Of a stretch of 64,000 nt of DNA, positions 47,023 through 55,795 are shown in pieces. A program made the position numbers and the translations under genes. Below the pieces are notes generated by a model, which made no database searches, was not told the DNA's origin, and saw only the letters and a program-made list of their open reading frames with translations. Every line of letters starts with the position of its first letter. The first letter of the stretch is position 1. The stretch is from Pseudomonas sp. PSB18 (GTDB lineage: Bacteria; Pseudomonadota; Gammaproteobacteria; Pseudomonadales; Pseudomonadaceae), in the NCBI RefSeq assembly GCF_014596565.1, contig NZ_NOIN01000003.1, positions 248,001 to 312,000 of the forward strand, given 5' to 3'.

Positions 47023-48432
47023 TCAGAGAGGTTTGCCACGGTTGCCATGCTGACTGACAAAGGCCTGTACGGCTTTCAGGTCATTAGGCAGCACTGTGCA
47101 GCGCTCTTCTCGCTCAAACAAATCCGAAAGATGTGCAGGTAGTTCAAGCGCTTTTCCTACACCAGCTTTCTCCACCGCTTCCGGGAACTTGACCGGGTGA
47201 GCGGTCCCCAGAATCACCATGGGGATGTCCAGGCTGCGGCGGCACTCACGGGCAGCCCTCACGCCGATGGCCGTGTGCGGGTCAAGCAGCTCCCCGCTCT
47301 GCCCGAACACCTCGGCAATGGTTTCGCAGGTTTGAGCATCGTCCACCGCCAGGGAGTCGAACAGCTTGCGGGCTTCGGTCCAACGCTCGGCCTCGACGCT
47401 GAAACCACCACCCTGGCGGAAACTGTCCATCAGGCCGGCAATCGCCGCACCGTTGCGACCATGCAGGTCGAACAACAAACGCTCGAAGTTCGACGACACC
47501 ATGATGTCCATGGAAGGCGACAGCGTGGCGTGCAGGGTTTCCTTGACGTACTGGTTGCCGCTCATGAAGCGGTGCAGGATGTCGTTGCGGTTGGTGGCGA
47601 CGATCAGTTGATTGATCGGCAGGCCCATGTTGCGCGCCAAGTAGCCGGCGAAGATGTCGCCGAAGTTGCCGGTAGGCACCGAGAACGACACCGAACGGGC
47701 CGGACCGCCCAGTTGCAGGGCTGCATGGAAGTAATAGACGATCTGGGCCATGATCCGCGCCCAGTTGATCGAGTTCACTGCCACCAGCCGCGTGCCCTTG
47801 AGGAAGCCCTGGTCGGCGAAACTGGCCTTGACCATTTCCTGGCAGTCATCGAAGTTGCCTTCGATGGCGATGTTGTGGATGTTATCGCCGAAGATCGTCG
47901 TCATCTGCCGACGCTGCACTTCCGAGACACGGTTGTGCGGGTGCAGGATGAAAATGTCGACGTTCTCGCAGTGCTTGCAGCCTTCGATAGCGGCTGAACC
48001 GGTGTCGCCGGAGGTTGCACCGACAATGACCACGCGCTCGCCACGCTTTTGCAGCACGTAGTCCAGCAGACGCCCGAGCAATTGCAGGGCGAAGTCCTTG
48101 AATGCCAGGGTCGGACCGTGGAACAGCTCCATCACCCATTCGTTACCGTTGAGCTGACGCAGCGGGGCAATGGCGTTGTGGGAAAAGACGCCATAGGTCT
48201 CTTCCAGGATCTTTTTGAAGTCGGCGTCCGGGATGCTGCCGGTGACGAACGGACGCATGACCCGGAAGGCCAGCTCGTGATACGGCAGGCCGGCCCAGGA
48301 GGCAATTTCTTCCTGGGTGAAGCGCGGCAGGTTTTCCGGCACATAGAGGCCGCCGTCCGTGGCCAGGCCGGCCAGCAGGACATCTTCGAAATTCAGGGCC
48401 GGTGCCTGGCCGCGGGTGCTGATATAGCGCAT
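47023..48432 (-). CDS. thrC: Threonine synthase
   Basis: A 469-residue PLP enzyme converting O-phosphohomoserine to threonine. The PLP lysine lies in HGPTLAFKDFALQLLG, and the phosphate cradle SGDTGSAAIEG follows. The sequence start MRYISTRGQAPALNFEDVLLAGLA is typical of the longer proteobacterial enzymes. It lies 104 bases downstream of hom, on the same strand, as in other Pseudomonas; the gap contains an imperfect inverted repeat. Confidence 0.96.
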   Translation of the reverse strand: MRYISTRGQAPALNFEDVLLAGLATDGGLYVPENLPRFTQEEIASWAGLPYHELAFRVMRPFVTGSIPDADFKKILEETYGVFSHNAIAPLRQLNGNEWVMELFHGPTLAFKDFALQLLGRLLDYVLQKRGERVVIVGATSGDTGSAAIEGCKHCENVDIFILHPHNRVSEVQRRQMTTIFGDNIHNIAIEGNFDDCQEMVKASFADQGFLKGTRLVAVNSINWARIMAQIVYYFHAALQLGGPARSVSFSVPTGNFGDIFAGYLARNMGLPINQLIVATNRNDILHRFMSGNQYVKETLHATLSPSMDIMVSSNFERLLFDLHGRNGAAIAGLMDSFRQGGGFSVEAERWTEARKLFDSLAVDDAQTCETIAEVFGQSGELLDPHTAIGVRAARECRRSLDIPMVILGTAHPVKFPEAVEKAGVGKALELPAHLSDLFEREERCTVLPNDLKAVQAFVSQHGNRGKPL

Positions 48433-48452
48433 AAGGGCAAACCTTCGGTTTG

Positions 48453-48533
48453 AGCTTCGAGCTTCAAGCTACAAGCTACACGTAAAAGCCGATCCGCTTT
48501 CAACTCGTAGCTTGTGGCTTGCCGCTTGCAGCT
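48453..48533. repeat. AGCTTCAAGCTACAAGC-type inverted repeat between hom and thrC
   Basis: Two 27-base arms, 48453-48479 and 48507-48533, pair at about 22 of 27 positions around a 27-base loop. The arms are made of AGCTT-like sub-repeats. It is transcribed in the hom-thrC unit. Confidence 0.75.
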
Positions 48534-48536
48534 GAA

Positions 48537-49841
48537 TTAATTCAGATGTTCGACGCGGATACGGACCACAGGGCCTACCACGTCCTGGAGCGCTTCCAGC
48601 GCTGCAATCGCGTCGTTGATACGCTGCTCGACCACGCGGTGGGTCAGCAGGATCATCGGCACCAGGCCGTCGTGTTCCTCGACTTCCTTCTGCATGATCG
48701 ACTCGATGTTGATGCCGCGCTCCGACAGGATGCTTGCCACCTGGGCCAGTACGCCCGGATGGTCCTTGGCCTGGATGCGCAAGTAGTAGGCACTTTCGCA
48801 AGCTTCGATCGGAAGAATCGGATGAGCCGACAGCGAGTCCGGCTGGAACGCCAAGTGCGGCACACGGTTTTCCGGGTCGGAGGTCATGGCACGCACCACG
48901 TCCACCAGGTCGGCCACGACCGACGAGGCGGTCGGTTCCATGCCTGCACCGGCGCCGTAGAACAGAGTCGAGCCAGAGGCGTCGCCGTTGACCATCACGG
49001 CGTTCATCACGCCGTTGACGTTGGCAATCAGGCGGTCGGCCGGGATCAGGGTCGGATGCACACGCAGCTCGATGCCGCTGGCGGTGCTGCGGGCAACCCC
49101 CAGGTGCTTGATGCGGTAGCCCAAGGCTTCGGCGTAGTTCACGTCAGCGGTGGTCAACTGGGTGATGCCTTCGGTGTAGGCCTTGTCGAATTGCAGTGGG
49201 ATACCAAAGGCGATGGACGCCAGGATCGTCAGCTTGTGCGCCGCGTCGATGCCTTCCACGTCGAACGTCGGATCGGCCTCGGCGTAACCCAGGGCCTGGG
49301 CTTCGGTGAGCACGTCCTCGAAAGTCCGGCCCTTCTCGCGCATTTCGGTGAGGATGAAGTTACCGGTGCCGTTGATGATACCAGCGACCCAATTGATGCG
49401 GTTGGCCGACAGGCCTTCGCGAATGGCCTTGATCACCGGGATGCCACCGGCCACGGCGGCTTCGAACGCCACGATCACGCCTTTTTCACGGGCCTTGGCG
49501 AAAATTTCGTTACCGTGCACGGCGATCAGCGCCTTGTTGGCGGTGACCACGTGCTTGCCGTTCTCGATGGCCTTGAGCACCAGCTCGCGGGCCACGGTGT
49601 AGCCGCCCATCAACTCGATGACGATATCGACTTCAGGGTTGGCCGCCACGGCGAATACATCGTTGGTAATCGAAATACCGGTCGTCTGGAACTGAGGCTT
49701 TGGCGTACGCATGGCAATTTGTGCCACTTCGATTCCACGCCCGGCACGGCGGGCAATCTCCTCGGCGTTACGCTGAAGTACGTTGAAGGTGCCGCCACCG
49801 ACGGTACCTAACCCACAGATGCCTACTTTGACCGGATTCAC
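48537..49841 (-). CDS. hom: Homoserine dehydrogenase
   Basis: A 434-residue NAD(P)-dependent oxidoreductase reducing aspartate semialdehyde to homoserine. The nucleotide-binding motif is GICGLGTVGGGT at the N-terminus, followed by the catalytic domain (VTANKALIAVHG, YAEADPTFDVEGIDAAHK). A C-terminal ACT domain (about 350-430) would mediate threonine feedback. The start is GTG at 49841 with GGGAG 6 bases upstream. The upstream open frame to 49901 crosses a hairpin and is not used. Confidence 0.96.
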   Translation of the reverse strand: MNPVKVGICGLGTVGGGTFNVLQRNAEEIARRAGRGIEVAQIAMRTPKPQFQTTGISITNDVFAVAANPEVDIVIELMGGYTVARELVLKAIENGKHVVTANKALIAVHGNEIFAKAREKGVIVAFEAAVAGGIPVIKAIREGLSANRINWVAGIINGTGNFILTEMREKGRTFEDVLTEAQALGYAEADPTFDVEGIDAAHKLTILASIAFGIPLQFDKAYTEGITQLTTADVNYAEALGYRIKHLGVARSTASGIELRVHPTLIPADRLIANVNGVMNAVMVNGDASGSTLFYGAGAGMEPTASSVVADLVDVVRAMTSDPENRVPHLAFQPDSLSAHPILPIEACESAYYLRIQAKDHPGVLAQVASILSERGINIESIMQKEVEEHDGLVPMILLTHRVVEQRINDAIAALEALQDVVGPVVRIRVEHLN

Positions 49842-49858
49842 TCTTGACTCCCCATGAA

Positions 49859-49881
49859 ACGGCCGACACAAGGTCGGCCGT
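49859..49881 (-). terminator. Hairpin in the hom leader / downstream of dsbC
   Basis: ACGGCCGAC and GTCGGCCGT arms around a 5-base loop lie 17 bases before the hom start codon. It could end dsbC transcripts or act in hom control. A second GC hairpin (GCCCGGCGAA... TTCGCCGAGC) lies at about 49921-49945. Confidence 0.55.
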
Positions 49882-49973
49882 GAAATACAGCCGCGCAGCA
49901 ACGCGGCTCTGCGTTTAACGGCCCGGCGAAGGTTTTCGCCGAGCCATGCTCTTCATCAGCATATTGCCCATGA

Positions 49974-50705
49974 TTATTTCGCGCCGAGGGCCAGTTTGGC
50001 GACTTGCGGCGCCGGCTGGTAGCCCGGAATTACCTGACCATCCGCCAAAACAATTGCCGGCGTACCGTTCACACCTATTGACTGGCCCAGGGCAAACTGC
50101 TTGGAAACCGGGTTCTCGCACTTGGCGGCCTTGATTTCCTTGCCATCGACCATCTTGTCCATGGCCGCTTTCTTGTCCTTGGAGCACCACACGGCTTGCA
50201 ATTGCTCATCGCCCGGCGAGCCCAGGCCCTGGCGCGGGAACGCGACGTAGCGCACTTCGATGCCGCGCTTGTTCAGCTCCGGCACTTCGGCGTGCAGCTT
50301 GTGGCAGTACGGGCACGTGGTGTCGGTGAACACGGTGATGTGGGACTTGGTCTCGCCCACCGCCGGGTAGACCACGGTTTCGGCAACCGGAATACCGTTG
50401 ATCAGCTTAGAAACGCCCTGGCGCTCGGTCAGCTCGGTGAGGTTGACCGGCTTGCCGTCCTTGAGCTCGAACAGGTTGCCCTGGACGATGTACTGACCGT
50501 CGGCGCTGGCGTAGAGCACGCGACTGCCTTTGAGTTTGACTTCATACAGGCCGGCCATCGGGCTGGCGGAAATGGCTTCGATCGGTACTTCGAGCTGAAG
50601 ATTTTCCAGGCTCTTGCGAATAGCCTTGTCCGCCGCGTCGTCGGCGATGGCAAAGGTGCTGGCCAACGCAATGGCAGCGGCGGTGAACATCTGGATCAAA
50701 CGCAT
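49974..50705 (-). CDS. dsbC: Thiol:disulfide interchange protein DsbC
   Basis: A 243-residue periplasmic disulfide isomerase with a signal peptide (MRLIQMFTAAAIALASTFAIA|DD). The N-terminal dimerisation domain (about 22-85) precedes a thioredoxin-like domain with active-site CPYC (TTCPYCHKLHAEVP) and cis-Pro loop (GVNGTPAIVLADG). A second Cys pair appears as WCSKDKKA and KCENPV. The start is the ATG at 50705; the open frame to 50954 is not used. It sits between xerD and hom. Confidence 0.96.
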   Translation of the reverse strand: MRLIQMFTAAAIALASTFAIADDAADKAIRKSLENLQLEVPIEAISASPMAGLYEVKLKGSRVLYASADGQYIVQGNLFELKDGKPVNLTELTERQGVSKLINGIPVAETVVYPAVGETKSHITVFTDTTCPYCHKLHAEVPELNKRGIEVRYVAFPRQGLGSPGDEQLQAVWCSKDKKAAMDKMVDGKEIKAAKCENPVSKQFALGQSIGVNGTPAIVLADGQVIPGYQPAPQVAKLALGAK

Positions 50706-51022
50706 GGGAACTCCTGAGGCGAACAAATGGGACGGAGAACGCCAACCCGCAGATCCGGTTCCGGCCGCCCACTGTGCAAACCGGCCAAGCCTACCACATA
50801 AGGCCGGCAGGGCCGAATGCCGTTGATGCAAGGCATTGGCGGTGCATTTTTTGTGGGAGCGAGCTTGTGGGAGCAAGGCTTGCCCGCGATGAACGATAAC
50901 GCTGTTCATCCGATGCACTGCGGTGTGGCCATCGCGGGCAAGCCTTGCTCCCACAGCAGATCTCGGCGGACCATCGAGGCGGTACCCCCCCCCATAACGC
51001 TGTGGGGCGGTGCATCTTTCCC
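50706..51022. other. 317-base gene-free region between dsbC and xerD
   Basis: Bases 50706-50850 hold the dsbC upstream region. Then comes a composite REP (next entry), and at 50985-50993 a run of nine C followed by CATAACGCTGTGGGG. No supported ORF is seen. Confidence 0.6.
50852..50955. repeat. Composite REP element with a truncated unit in front
   Basis: A truncated TGTGGGAGCGAGCT (50852-50865) is followed at once by a complete REPIN of the TGTGGGAGCAAGGCTTGCCCGCGAT variant (50866-50955). The first unit stops mid-core, which suggests insertion of one variant into another. Confidence 0.82.
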
Positions 51023-51919
51023 TCAGCCGCGCGGATGATGCCTGGCATGCAGTTCCTGCAACCGCGCCCGGGCGACGTGGGTGTAGATCTGGGTGGTGGA
51101 CAGGTCGCTATGGCCCAACAGCATCTGCACTACCCGCAGGTCGGCGCCGTGGTTGAGCAGGTGCGTCGCAAAGGCATGGCGCAAGGTGTGGGGCGAGAGG
51201 GATTTGCCGATCCCGGCGACCTTGGCCTGGTGCTTGATTCGATGCCAGAACGTCTGGCGGGTCATCTGATCGCCGTTACGGCTCGGGAACAATACATCGC
51301 TGGGGCGCCCACCCAGCAGTTCATGGCGAGCGTCCCGCAGGTAGCGCTCGACCCAGACGATCGCCTCCTCGCCCATCGGTACCAGGCGTTCCTTGCTGCC
51401 CTTGCCCATCACCCGCAAGACACCCTGGCGCAGGTTGACCTGCTCAAGCGTCAGGCTGATCAACTCCGTGACGCGCAGGCCGCAGGCGTACAAGACCTCC
51501 AGCATGGCCCGGTCGCGCTGACCGATGGCTTCGCTGAGGTCCGGCGCCGCCAACAGCGCCTCCACATCGGCTTCGGACAGGGATTTGGGCAGCGGCCGCC
51601 CCAACTGGGGCATCTCCACCCGCAAGGTCGGATCCACCGCGATCAGTTTTTCCCGCAGTAAATAACGATAGAAGCCACGAACGCCGGAGAGAAATCGTGC
51701 GGTTGAGCGCGGTTTGTAGTTCTGCTCCAGGCGCCACGCCAGGTGATCGAGGATCAGCTCCCGTCCGGCATTGATCAGCTCCAGGTTTTTCTCCTGCAAC
51801 CAACCGTTGAACAGCGCCAGATCGCTGCGGTAAGCGCCACGGGTATTGTCGGAAAGCCCTTTCTCCAGCCACAGGGCGTCGAGAAACTGGTCTATCAGCG
51901 GATGATCGATGGCTGGCAT
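51023..51919 (-). CDS. xerD: Tyrosine recombinase XerD
   Basis: A 298-residue site-specific recombinase that with XerC resolves chromosome dimers at dif. An N-terminal SAM-like core-binding domain (about 1-90) precedes the catalytic domain. Catalytic residues appear as Arg in ACGLRVTELISL, Lys in GKGSKERLVP, His-x-x-Arg in LSPHTLRHAFATHLL, a His in LLGHSDLSTTQ, and Tyr in QIYTHV. The ATG at 51919 (MPAIDHPLI) is used. It is followed by the dsbC gene, as is common in gammaproteobacteria. Confidence 0.95.
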   Translation of the reverse strand: MPAIDHPLIDQFLDALWLEKGLSDNTRGAYRSDLALFNGWLQEKNLELINAGRELILDHLAWRLEQNYKPRSTARFLSGVRGFYRYLLREKLIAVDPTLRVEMPQLGRPLPKSLSEADVEALLAAPDLSEAIGQRDRAMLEVLYACGLRVTELISLTLEQVNLRQGVLRVMGKGSKERLVPMGEEAIVWVERYLRDARHELLGGRPSDVLFPSRNGDQMTRQTFWHRIKHQAKVAGIGKSLSPHTLRHAFATHLLNHGADLRVVQMLLGHSDLSTTQIYTHVARARLQELHARHHPRG

Positions 51920-52005
51920 AAACACTCTTGGCGGATGCGCACGCACGCTGCATCCATACGATAAAGAAAGTACGCAGGGTGCTCAAAGAGCAAATCGCAG
52001 GCAAC

Positions 52006-52034
52006 AAAAAAGCAGCCCTCAGGCTGCTTTTTTT
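52006..52034 (-). terminator. Terminator after rplS
   Basis: AAAAAAGCAGCCCT and AGGCTGCTTTTTTT form a near-perfect symmetric hairpin with T-tracts on both strands. It ends the rpsP-rimM-trmD-rplS operon 17 bases beyond the rplS stop. Confidence 0.95.
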
Positions 52035-52050
52035 GCATCGGAAGCTGGAC

Positions 52051-52401
52051 TCAGGCCAGTTTTTCCTTGATGCGAGCTGCTTTACCGGACAGGTCACGCA
52101 GGTAGTACAGCTTGGCTTTACGCACGTCACCGCGACGTTTCACAGCCATGCTGTCGATTTGCGGGCTGTAGGTCTGGAAAGTACGCTCTACGCCAACACC
52201 GTTGGAGATTTTACGAACGGTGAAAGCACTGTTCACGCCACGGTTACGCTTGGCGATAACGACGCCTTCGAACGCTTGCAGACGGGAACGGTCACCTTCC
52301 TTCACTTTCACCTGAACGACAATGGTGTCGCCCGGGGCAAAGGTAGGGATTTCTTTGGTCATCTGCTCTGCTTCGAGTGCAAGGATGATTTTGTTAGTCA
52401 T
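52051..52401 (-). CDS. rplS: 50S ribosomal protein L19
   Basis: A 116-residue L19 protein ([53 protein letters not shown]). L19 lies at the 30S-50S interface. It is the last gene of the rpsP-rimM-trmD-rplS operon, the usual order, 44 bases after trmD, followed by a strong terminator. Confidence 0.98.
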
Positions 52402-52445
52402 GCTGTGCTCCTAAGGCAAGTCTCGGACTTACCATCGATACGTTG

Positions 52446-53198
52446 TTAACTATCGTCCCGCTCGCGGATGTATTCCTCGAGCAGCTTCTTCTCTTCTCCA
52501 GAAAGCGAGCGGCTTTCCAGAAGATCGGCGCGTCGTTCCCAGGTCCGACCAAGGGACTGCTGTAAACGCCAACGCCGGATGTGCGCGTGGTTGCCACTTA
52601 GCAACACGTCGGGAACACGCTGATCCGCATACACCTCCGGTCGGGTGTAGTGCGGGCAATCCAGCAGACCATCCGTAAAGGAATCTTCCTCAGCGGAATC
52701 TGCATGCCCTAAAGCTCCAGGCAGCAGTCGTGTAACCGCGTCGATCAGGACCATCGCCGGCAGCTCACCGCCAGACAGTACATAGTCGCCAACCGACCAC
52801 TCTTCATCGACATGAGCTTCAATGAAACGCTCGTCAATGCCTTCATAACGACCGGCAATCAGGATCAATGCATCCGAATTCGCCAGTTCGCGTACCGCCG
52901 ACTGAGTCAGCTGGCGGCCTTGGGGCGACAGGTAGATCACCTTCGCACCCTCCCCGGCTGCCGCCCTGGCCTGAACCAGTGCATCTTCCAGGGGCTTGAT
53001 CTTCATCACCATGCCCGGACCACCGCCAAACGGGCGATCGTCCACAGTGTGATGCCGATCCGTGGTGTAGTCCCGCGGATTCCAACAGGTCAGCTGCAAC
53101 AGCTCCTGTTTCACCGCGCGGCTGGTTATGCCGTACTCGCTGATGGCGGAAAACATCTCGGGAAACAATGTGATGACTTCAACGCGCAAATTGGCCAC
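52446..53198 (-). CDS. trmD: tRNA (guanine37-N1)-methyltransferase TrmD
   Basis: A 250-residue SPOUT methyltransferase making m1G37, which prevents +1 frameshifting. Trefoil-knot motifs are [40 protein letters not shown], and [14 protein letters not shown]; the C-terminus [14 protein letters not shown] is typical. A GTG at 53198, two bases after the rimM stop, gives the family N-terminus [15 protein letters not shown]. An ATG at 53219 inside rimM adds 7 residues and is a less likely start. Confidence 0.96.
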   Translation of the reverse strand: MANLRVEVITLFPEMFSAISEYGITSRAVKQELLQLTCWNPRDYTTDRHHTVDDRPFGGGPGMVMKIKPLEDALVQARAAAGEGAKVIYLSPQGRQLTQSAVRELANSDALILIAGRYEGIDERFIEAHVDEEWSVGDYVLSGGELPAMVLIDAVTRLLPGALGHADSAEEDSFTDGLLDCPHYTRPEVYADQRVPDVLLSGNHAHIRRWRLQQSLGRTWERRADLLESRSLSGEEKKLLEEYIRERDDS

Positions 53199-53200
53199 GT

Positions 53201-53737
53201 TCAGAAATCCGCATCCCATTCCACCTTCATCTCGCCTGCCTCCAGGTCAACGGCCAACACGCACTGCCCGGTATAGGGCAACAGGCGTTCGCGATCATCC
53301 AGGCTGCCGACGCAAGGCTTGACCACCATGACATCGTTCGAACCGGTCTCGAGCAGGTGATCGATTTTCCCGAGCAATTGCCCGAGGTGGTCGATGACCT
53401 TCAGATCCACCAGCTGGTACCAGTAGTACTCGCCGTCGGTCAGTTCAGGGAACAGGTTGCGCGGCACGCAGATCTCATAACCGGCCAGAAGACGCGCTTC
53501 TTCACGATCATCGAGACCCTTGAGCTTTGCGACCAGGAACTTGTCGTTCCCGCGTCCGCTGACCAGCTCAACCTGTTTCACGCTGCCTTCGCGCTTGAGC
53601 GTCCAGGCTTTGTAGTCCAACAGGTTCTTGATCGGATCAGTAAAGGAATACACCTTCACTTCGCCGCGAACGCCATGTACAGAATAGATTTTGCCGACAA
53701 CGATCAGATCATCAGCATCTTTTGGCGTCGCGTTCAT
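53201..53737 (-). CDS. rimM: Ribosome maturation factor RimM
   Basis: A 178-residue protein that assists 30S 3'-head maturation and binds S19. It has an N-terminal RimM beta-barrel ([22 protein letters not shown]) and a C-terminal PRC barrel ([22 protein letters not shown], ending [18 protein letters not shown]). It starts 5 bases after the rpsP stop. Confidence 0.96.
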   Translation of the reverse strand: MNATPKDADDLIVVGKIYSVHGVRGEVKVYSFTDPIKNLLDYKAWTLKREGSVKQVELVSGRGNDKFLVAKLKGLDDREEARLLAGYEICVPRNLFPELTDGEYYWYQLVDLKVIDHLGQLLGKIDHLLETGSNDVMVVKPCVGSLDDRERLLPYTGQCVLAVDLEAGEMKVEWDADF

Positions 53738-53742
53738 ATTGC

Positions 53743-53994
53743 TCAGGCCGCAGCCTTAGCCGATTCCTTCAACAACTGAGCAACGCGCTCAGAAGGTTGT
53801 GCACCAACGCTCAGCCAGTAGGCAACGCGCTCTTGGTTCACGGACAGACGAACTTCCTGACCACGGGCGATAGGGTTGAAGAAACCAACCTGCTCTTTGT
53901 GGGAACCGTCACGCGGGTTGCGGCTGTCGGTTACGGTCAGGTGGTAAAACGGGCGCTTTTTGGAGCCGCCAAGGGCAAGACGGATTGTTAGCAT
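53743..53994 (-). CDS. rpsP: 30S ribosomal protein S16
   Basis: An 83-residue S16 protein ([41 protein letters not shown]). It is the first gene of the rpsP-rimM-trmD-rplS operon. Promoter and leader hairpin are annotated separately. Confidence 0.98.
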   Translation of the reverse strand: MLTIRLALGGSKKRPFYHLTVTDSRNPRDGSHKEQVGFFNPIARGQEVRLSVNQERVAYWLSVGAQPSERVAQLLKESAKAAA

Positions 53995-54039
53995 GTGAAC
54001 ATCGTTCCTGTAGTCGGTGCTGCAAATCTAAATGCACAG

Positions 54040-54055
54040 CGGGCATGGGTGCCCG
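54040..54055 (-). promoter_or_regulatory. Hairpin at the 5' end of the rpsP operon leader
   Basis: CGGGCA, TGGG, TGCCCG form a small GC-rich stem-loop 46-61 bases before the rpsP start and just downstream of the expected transcript start. Confidence 0.45.
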
Positions 54056-54066
54056 AAAGGCCGCAT

Positions 54067-54094
54067 ATTCTAAGGAATATCCAGACTTTTGCAA
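54067..54094 (-). promoter_or_regulatory. Sigma-70 promoter for the rpsP operon
   Basis: On the minus strand a TTGCAA -35 (54094-54089) is 16 bases from a TAGAAT -10 (54072-54067). The transcript would start near 54060. Confidence 0.7.
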
Positions 54095-54192
54095 ATGACT
54101 TTTTCCGGCGACTGCCGGGCTGCCATTCAGATCTGCGACGATCAGCGCCCGCGAATGACGGGTTGGCTGGAGATCCCACGTCCCCGTGGGTT

Positions 54193-54214
54193 GCACCGGC
54201 ATGATTGCCGGTGC
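54193..54214 (-). terminator. Hairpin after ffh
   Basis: GCACCGGC and GCCGGTGC arms around a 6-base loop, starting 8 bases after the ffh stop. No T-tract follows on the minus strand. Confidence 0.5.
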
Positions 54215-54222
54215 CTGGATTC

Positions 54223-55599
54223 TTACATCTTGGGCATGCCGCCGCCGGGCAACATACCGCCCATGCCACGCATCATCTTGGCCATCCCACCCTTGGTGGA
54301 GAACTTCTTCATCATCTTCTGCATCTGCTTGTGCTGCTTGATCAAGCGACCGATGTCCTGCACCTGGGTGCCGGAACCCATGGCGATACGGCGTTTGCGC
54401 GAACCACTGATCAGGTCAGGGTCGCGGCGCTCGGCCGGGGTCATGGAGTTGATGATGGCCTCCATCTGCTTGAACTGCTTTTCAGCCGCGCCCTGGGCGT
54501 TGCCCATCTGCGCCAGGTTCACGCCGCCAATGTTCGGCAGCTTGTCCATGAGCCCGCCGAGGCCGCCCATGTTCTTCATCTGTTGCAGTTGGTCGCGGAA
54601 GTCTTCGAGGTCGAAGCCTTTGCCCTTCTTTAGTTTCTTCGCAAGCTTGTCGGCTTTTTCCTTGTCAAGGGTCTGCTCGGCCTGCTCGATCAGGCTGAGC
54701 ACGTCGCCCATGCCCAGGATGCGCGACGCGATGCGCTCAGGGTGGAACGGTTCGAGCGCTTCGCTCTTCTCGCCCATACCGATGAACTTGATCGGCTTGC
54801 CGGTGATGGCCCGTACCGACAGCGCGGCACCGCCACGGGCATCGCCGTCGACCTTGGTCAGGATCACGCCGGTCAGCGGCAGCGCATCGCCGAAGGCCTT
54901 GGCGGTGTTGGCCGCGTCCTGGCCGGTCATGGCATCGACCACGAACAGGGTTTCCACCGGGTTGACCGCGGCATGCAGCGCCTTGATCTCGCCCATCATC
55001 TCTTCATCGATGTGCAGGCGACCGGCGGTGTCGACGATGACCACGTCGATGAACTTGAGCTTCGCTTCCTTGATGGCCGCCTGGGCGATGTCCACCGGTT
55101 TCTGGCTCAGGTCGGACGGGAAGAACGTCACGCCGATGTCGTTGGCCAGGGTTTCCAGTTGCTTGATCGCCGCCGGACGGTAGACGTCCGCGGACACCAC
55201 CATCACCGACTTCTTCTTGCGTTCCTTGAGCAGGCGCGCCAGCTTGCCGGCGGTGGTGGTCTTGCCCGCGCCCTGCAGGCCGGCCATCAGCACCACGGCC
55301 GGTGGCACGGCGCTCAGGTTCAGGTCTTCGTTGGCGGCGCCCATCAGGCTTTCGAGTTCGGCCTGGACGATCTTCACGAACGCCTGGCCCGGCGTCAGGC
55401 TGCGCGACACTTCGGTGCCGACGGCGCGTTCCTTGACCGAATTGACGAAGTCCTTGACCACCGGCAGGGCGACGTCGGCTTCGAGCAACGCCATGCGCAC
55501 TTCACGCAGGGTGTCTTTGATGTTGTCCTCGGTCAGCTTCGCCTTGCCGGTGACATGGCGCAGCGTCTGCGAGAGACGGTCGGTTAGGTTTTCAAACAT
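54223..55599 (-). CDS. ffh: Signal recognition particle protein Ffh
   Basis: A 458-residue GTPase that with 4.5S RNA delivers nascent membrane proteins to FtsY. The N domain leads to G-domain motifs GLQGAGKTTTAGKLA, DTAGRLHIDEEMM and TKVDGDARGGAALS. The C-terminal M domain is Met-rich and ends with a Gly/Met tail (MMRGMGGMLPGGGMPKM). The ATG at 55599 (MFENLTDRLSQTLRHVTGKAKL) is preceded by AAGGAT. The open frame to 55722 is not used. No 4.5S RNA gene was seen nearby. Confidence 0.97.
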   Translation of the reverse strand: MFENLTDRLSQTLRHVTGKAKLTEDNIKDTLREVRMALLEADVALPVVKDFVNSVKERAVGTEVSRSLTPGQAFVKIVQAELESLMGAANEDLNLSAVPPAVVLMAGLQGAGKTTTAGKLARLLKERKKKSVMVVSADVYRPAAIKQLETLANDIGVTFFPSDLSQKPVDIAQAAIKEAKLKFIDVVIVDTAGRLHIDEEMMGEIKALHAAVNPVETLFVVDAMTGQDAANTAKAFGDALPLTGVILTKVDGDARGGAALSVRAITGKPIKFIGMGEKSEALEPFHPERIASRILGMGDVLSLIEQAEQTLDKEKADKLAKKLKKGKGFDLEDFRDQLQQMKNMGGLGGLMDKLPNIGGVNLAQMGNAQGAAEKQFKQMEAIINSMTPAERRDPDLISGSRKRRIAMGSGTQVQDIGRLIKQHKQMQKMMKKFSTKGGMAKMMRGMGGMLPGGGMPKM

Positions 55600-55795
55600 G
55601 CGCGATCCTTTCAGGCCCGTATGAGGCCGGGATAATGGCGGCCCAGACCGTGAAAAATGTGCTCGGCGAGCCTGCGGCGTGGGCAGGTCGCGGATTATAG
55701 CGAAGAAGCGTGCCGCGTACACCTCGCGGCGGTCTTTCGTGCAGGATGGGTTCTATGCCAAACTCAGCGCCTTTCGGGCTTGCCTAACAGGATTT

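Noticed and set aside
49917..49973. Possible 18-residue minus-strand peptide (MGNMLMKSMARRKPSPGR) between dsbC and hom
   Set aside because: It is very short, lacks a clear ribosome-binding site and covers a terminator-like hairpin. No leader-peptide run of Thr/Ile codons is present.
50985..50993. Run of nine C, possible phase-variable tract
   Set aside because: It lies in intergenic DNA 30 bases beyond the xerD stop, not in a coding region or a recognised promoter, so slippage would have no evident target.
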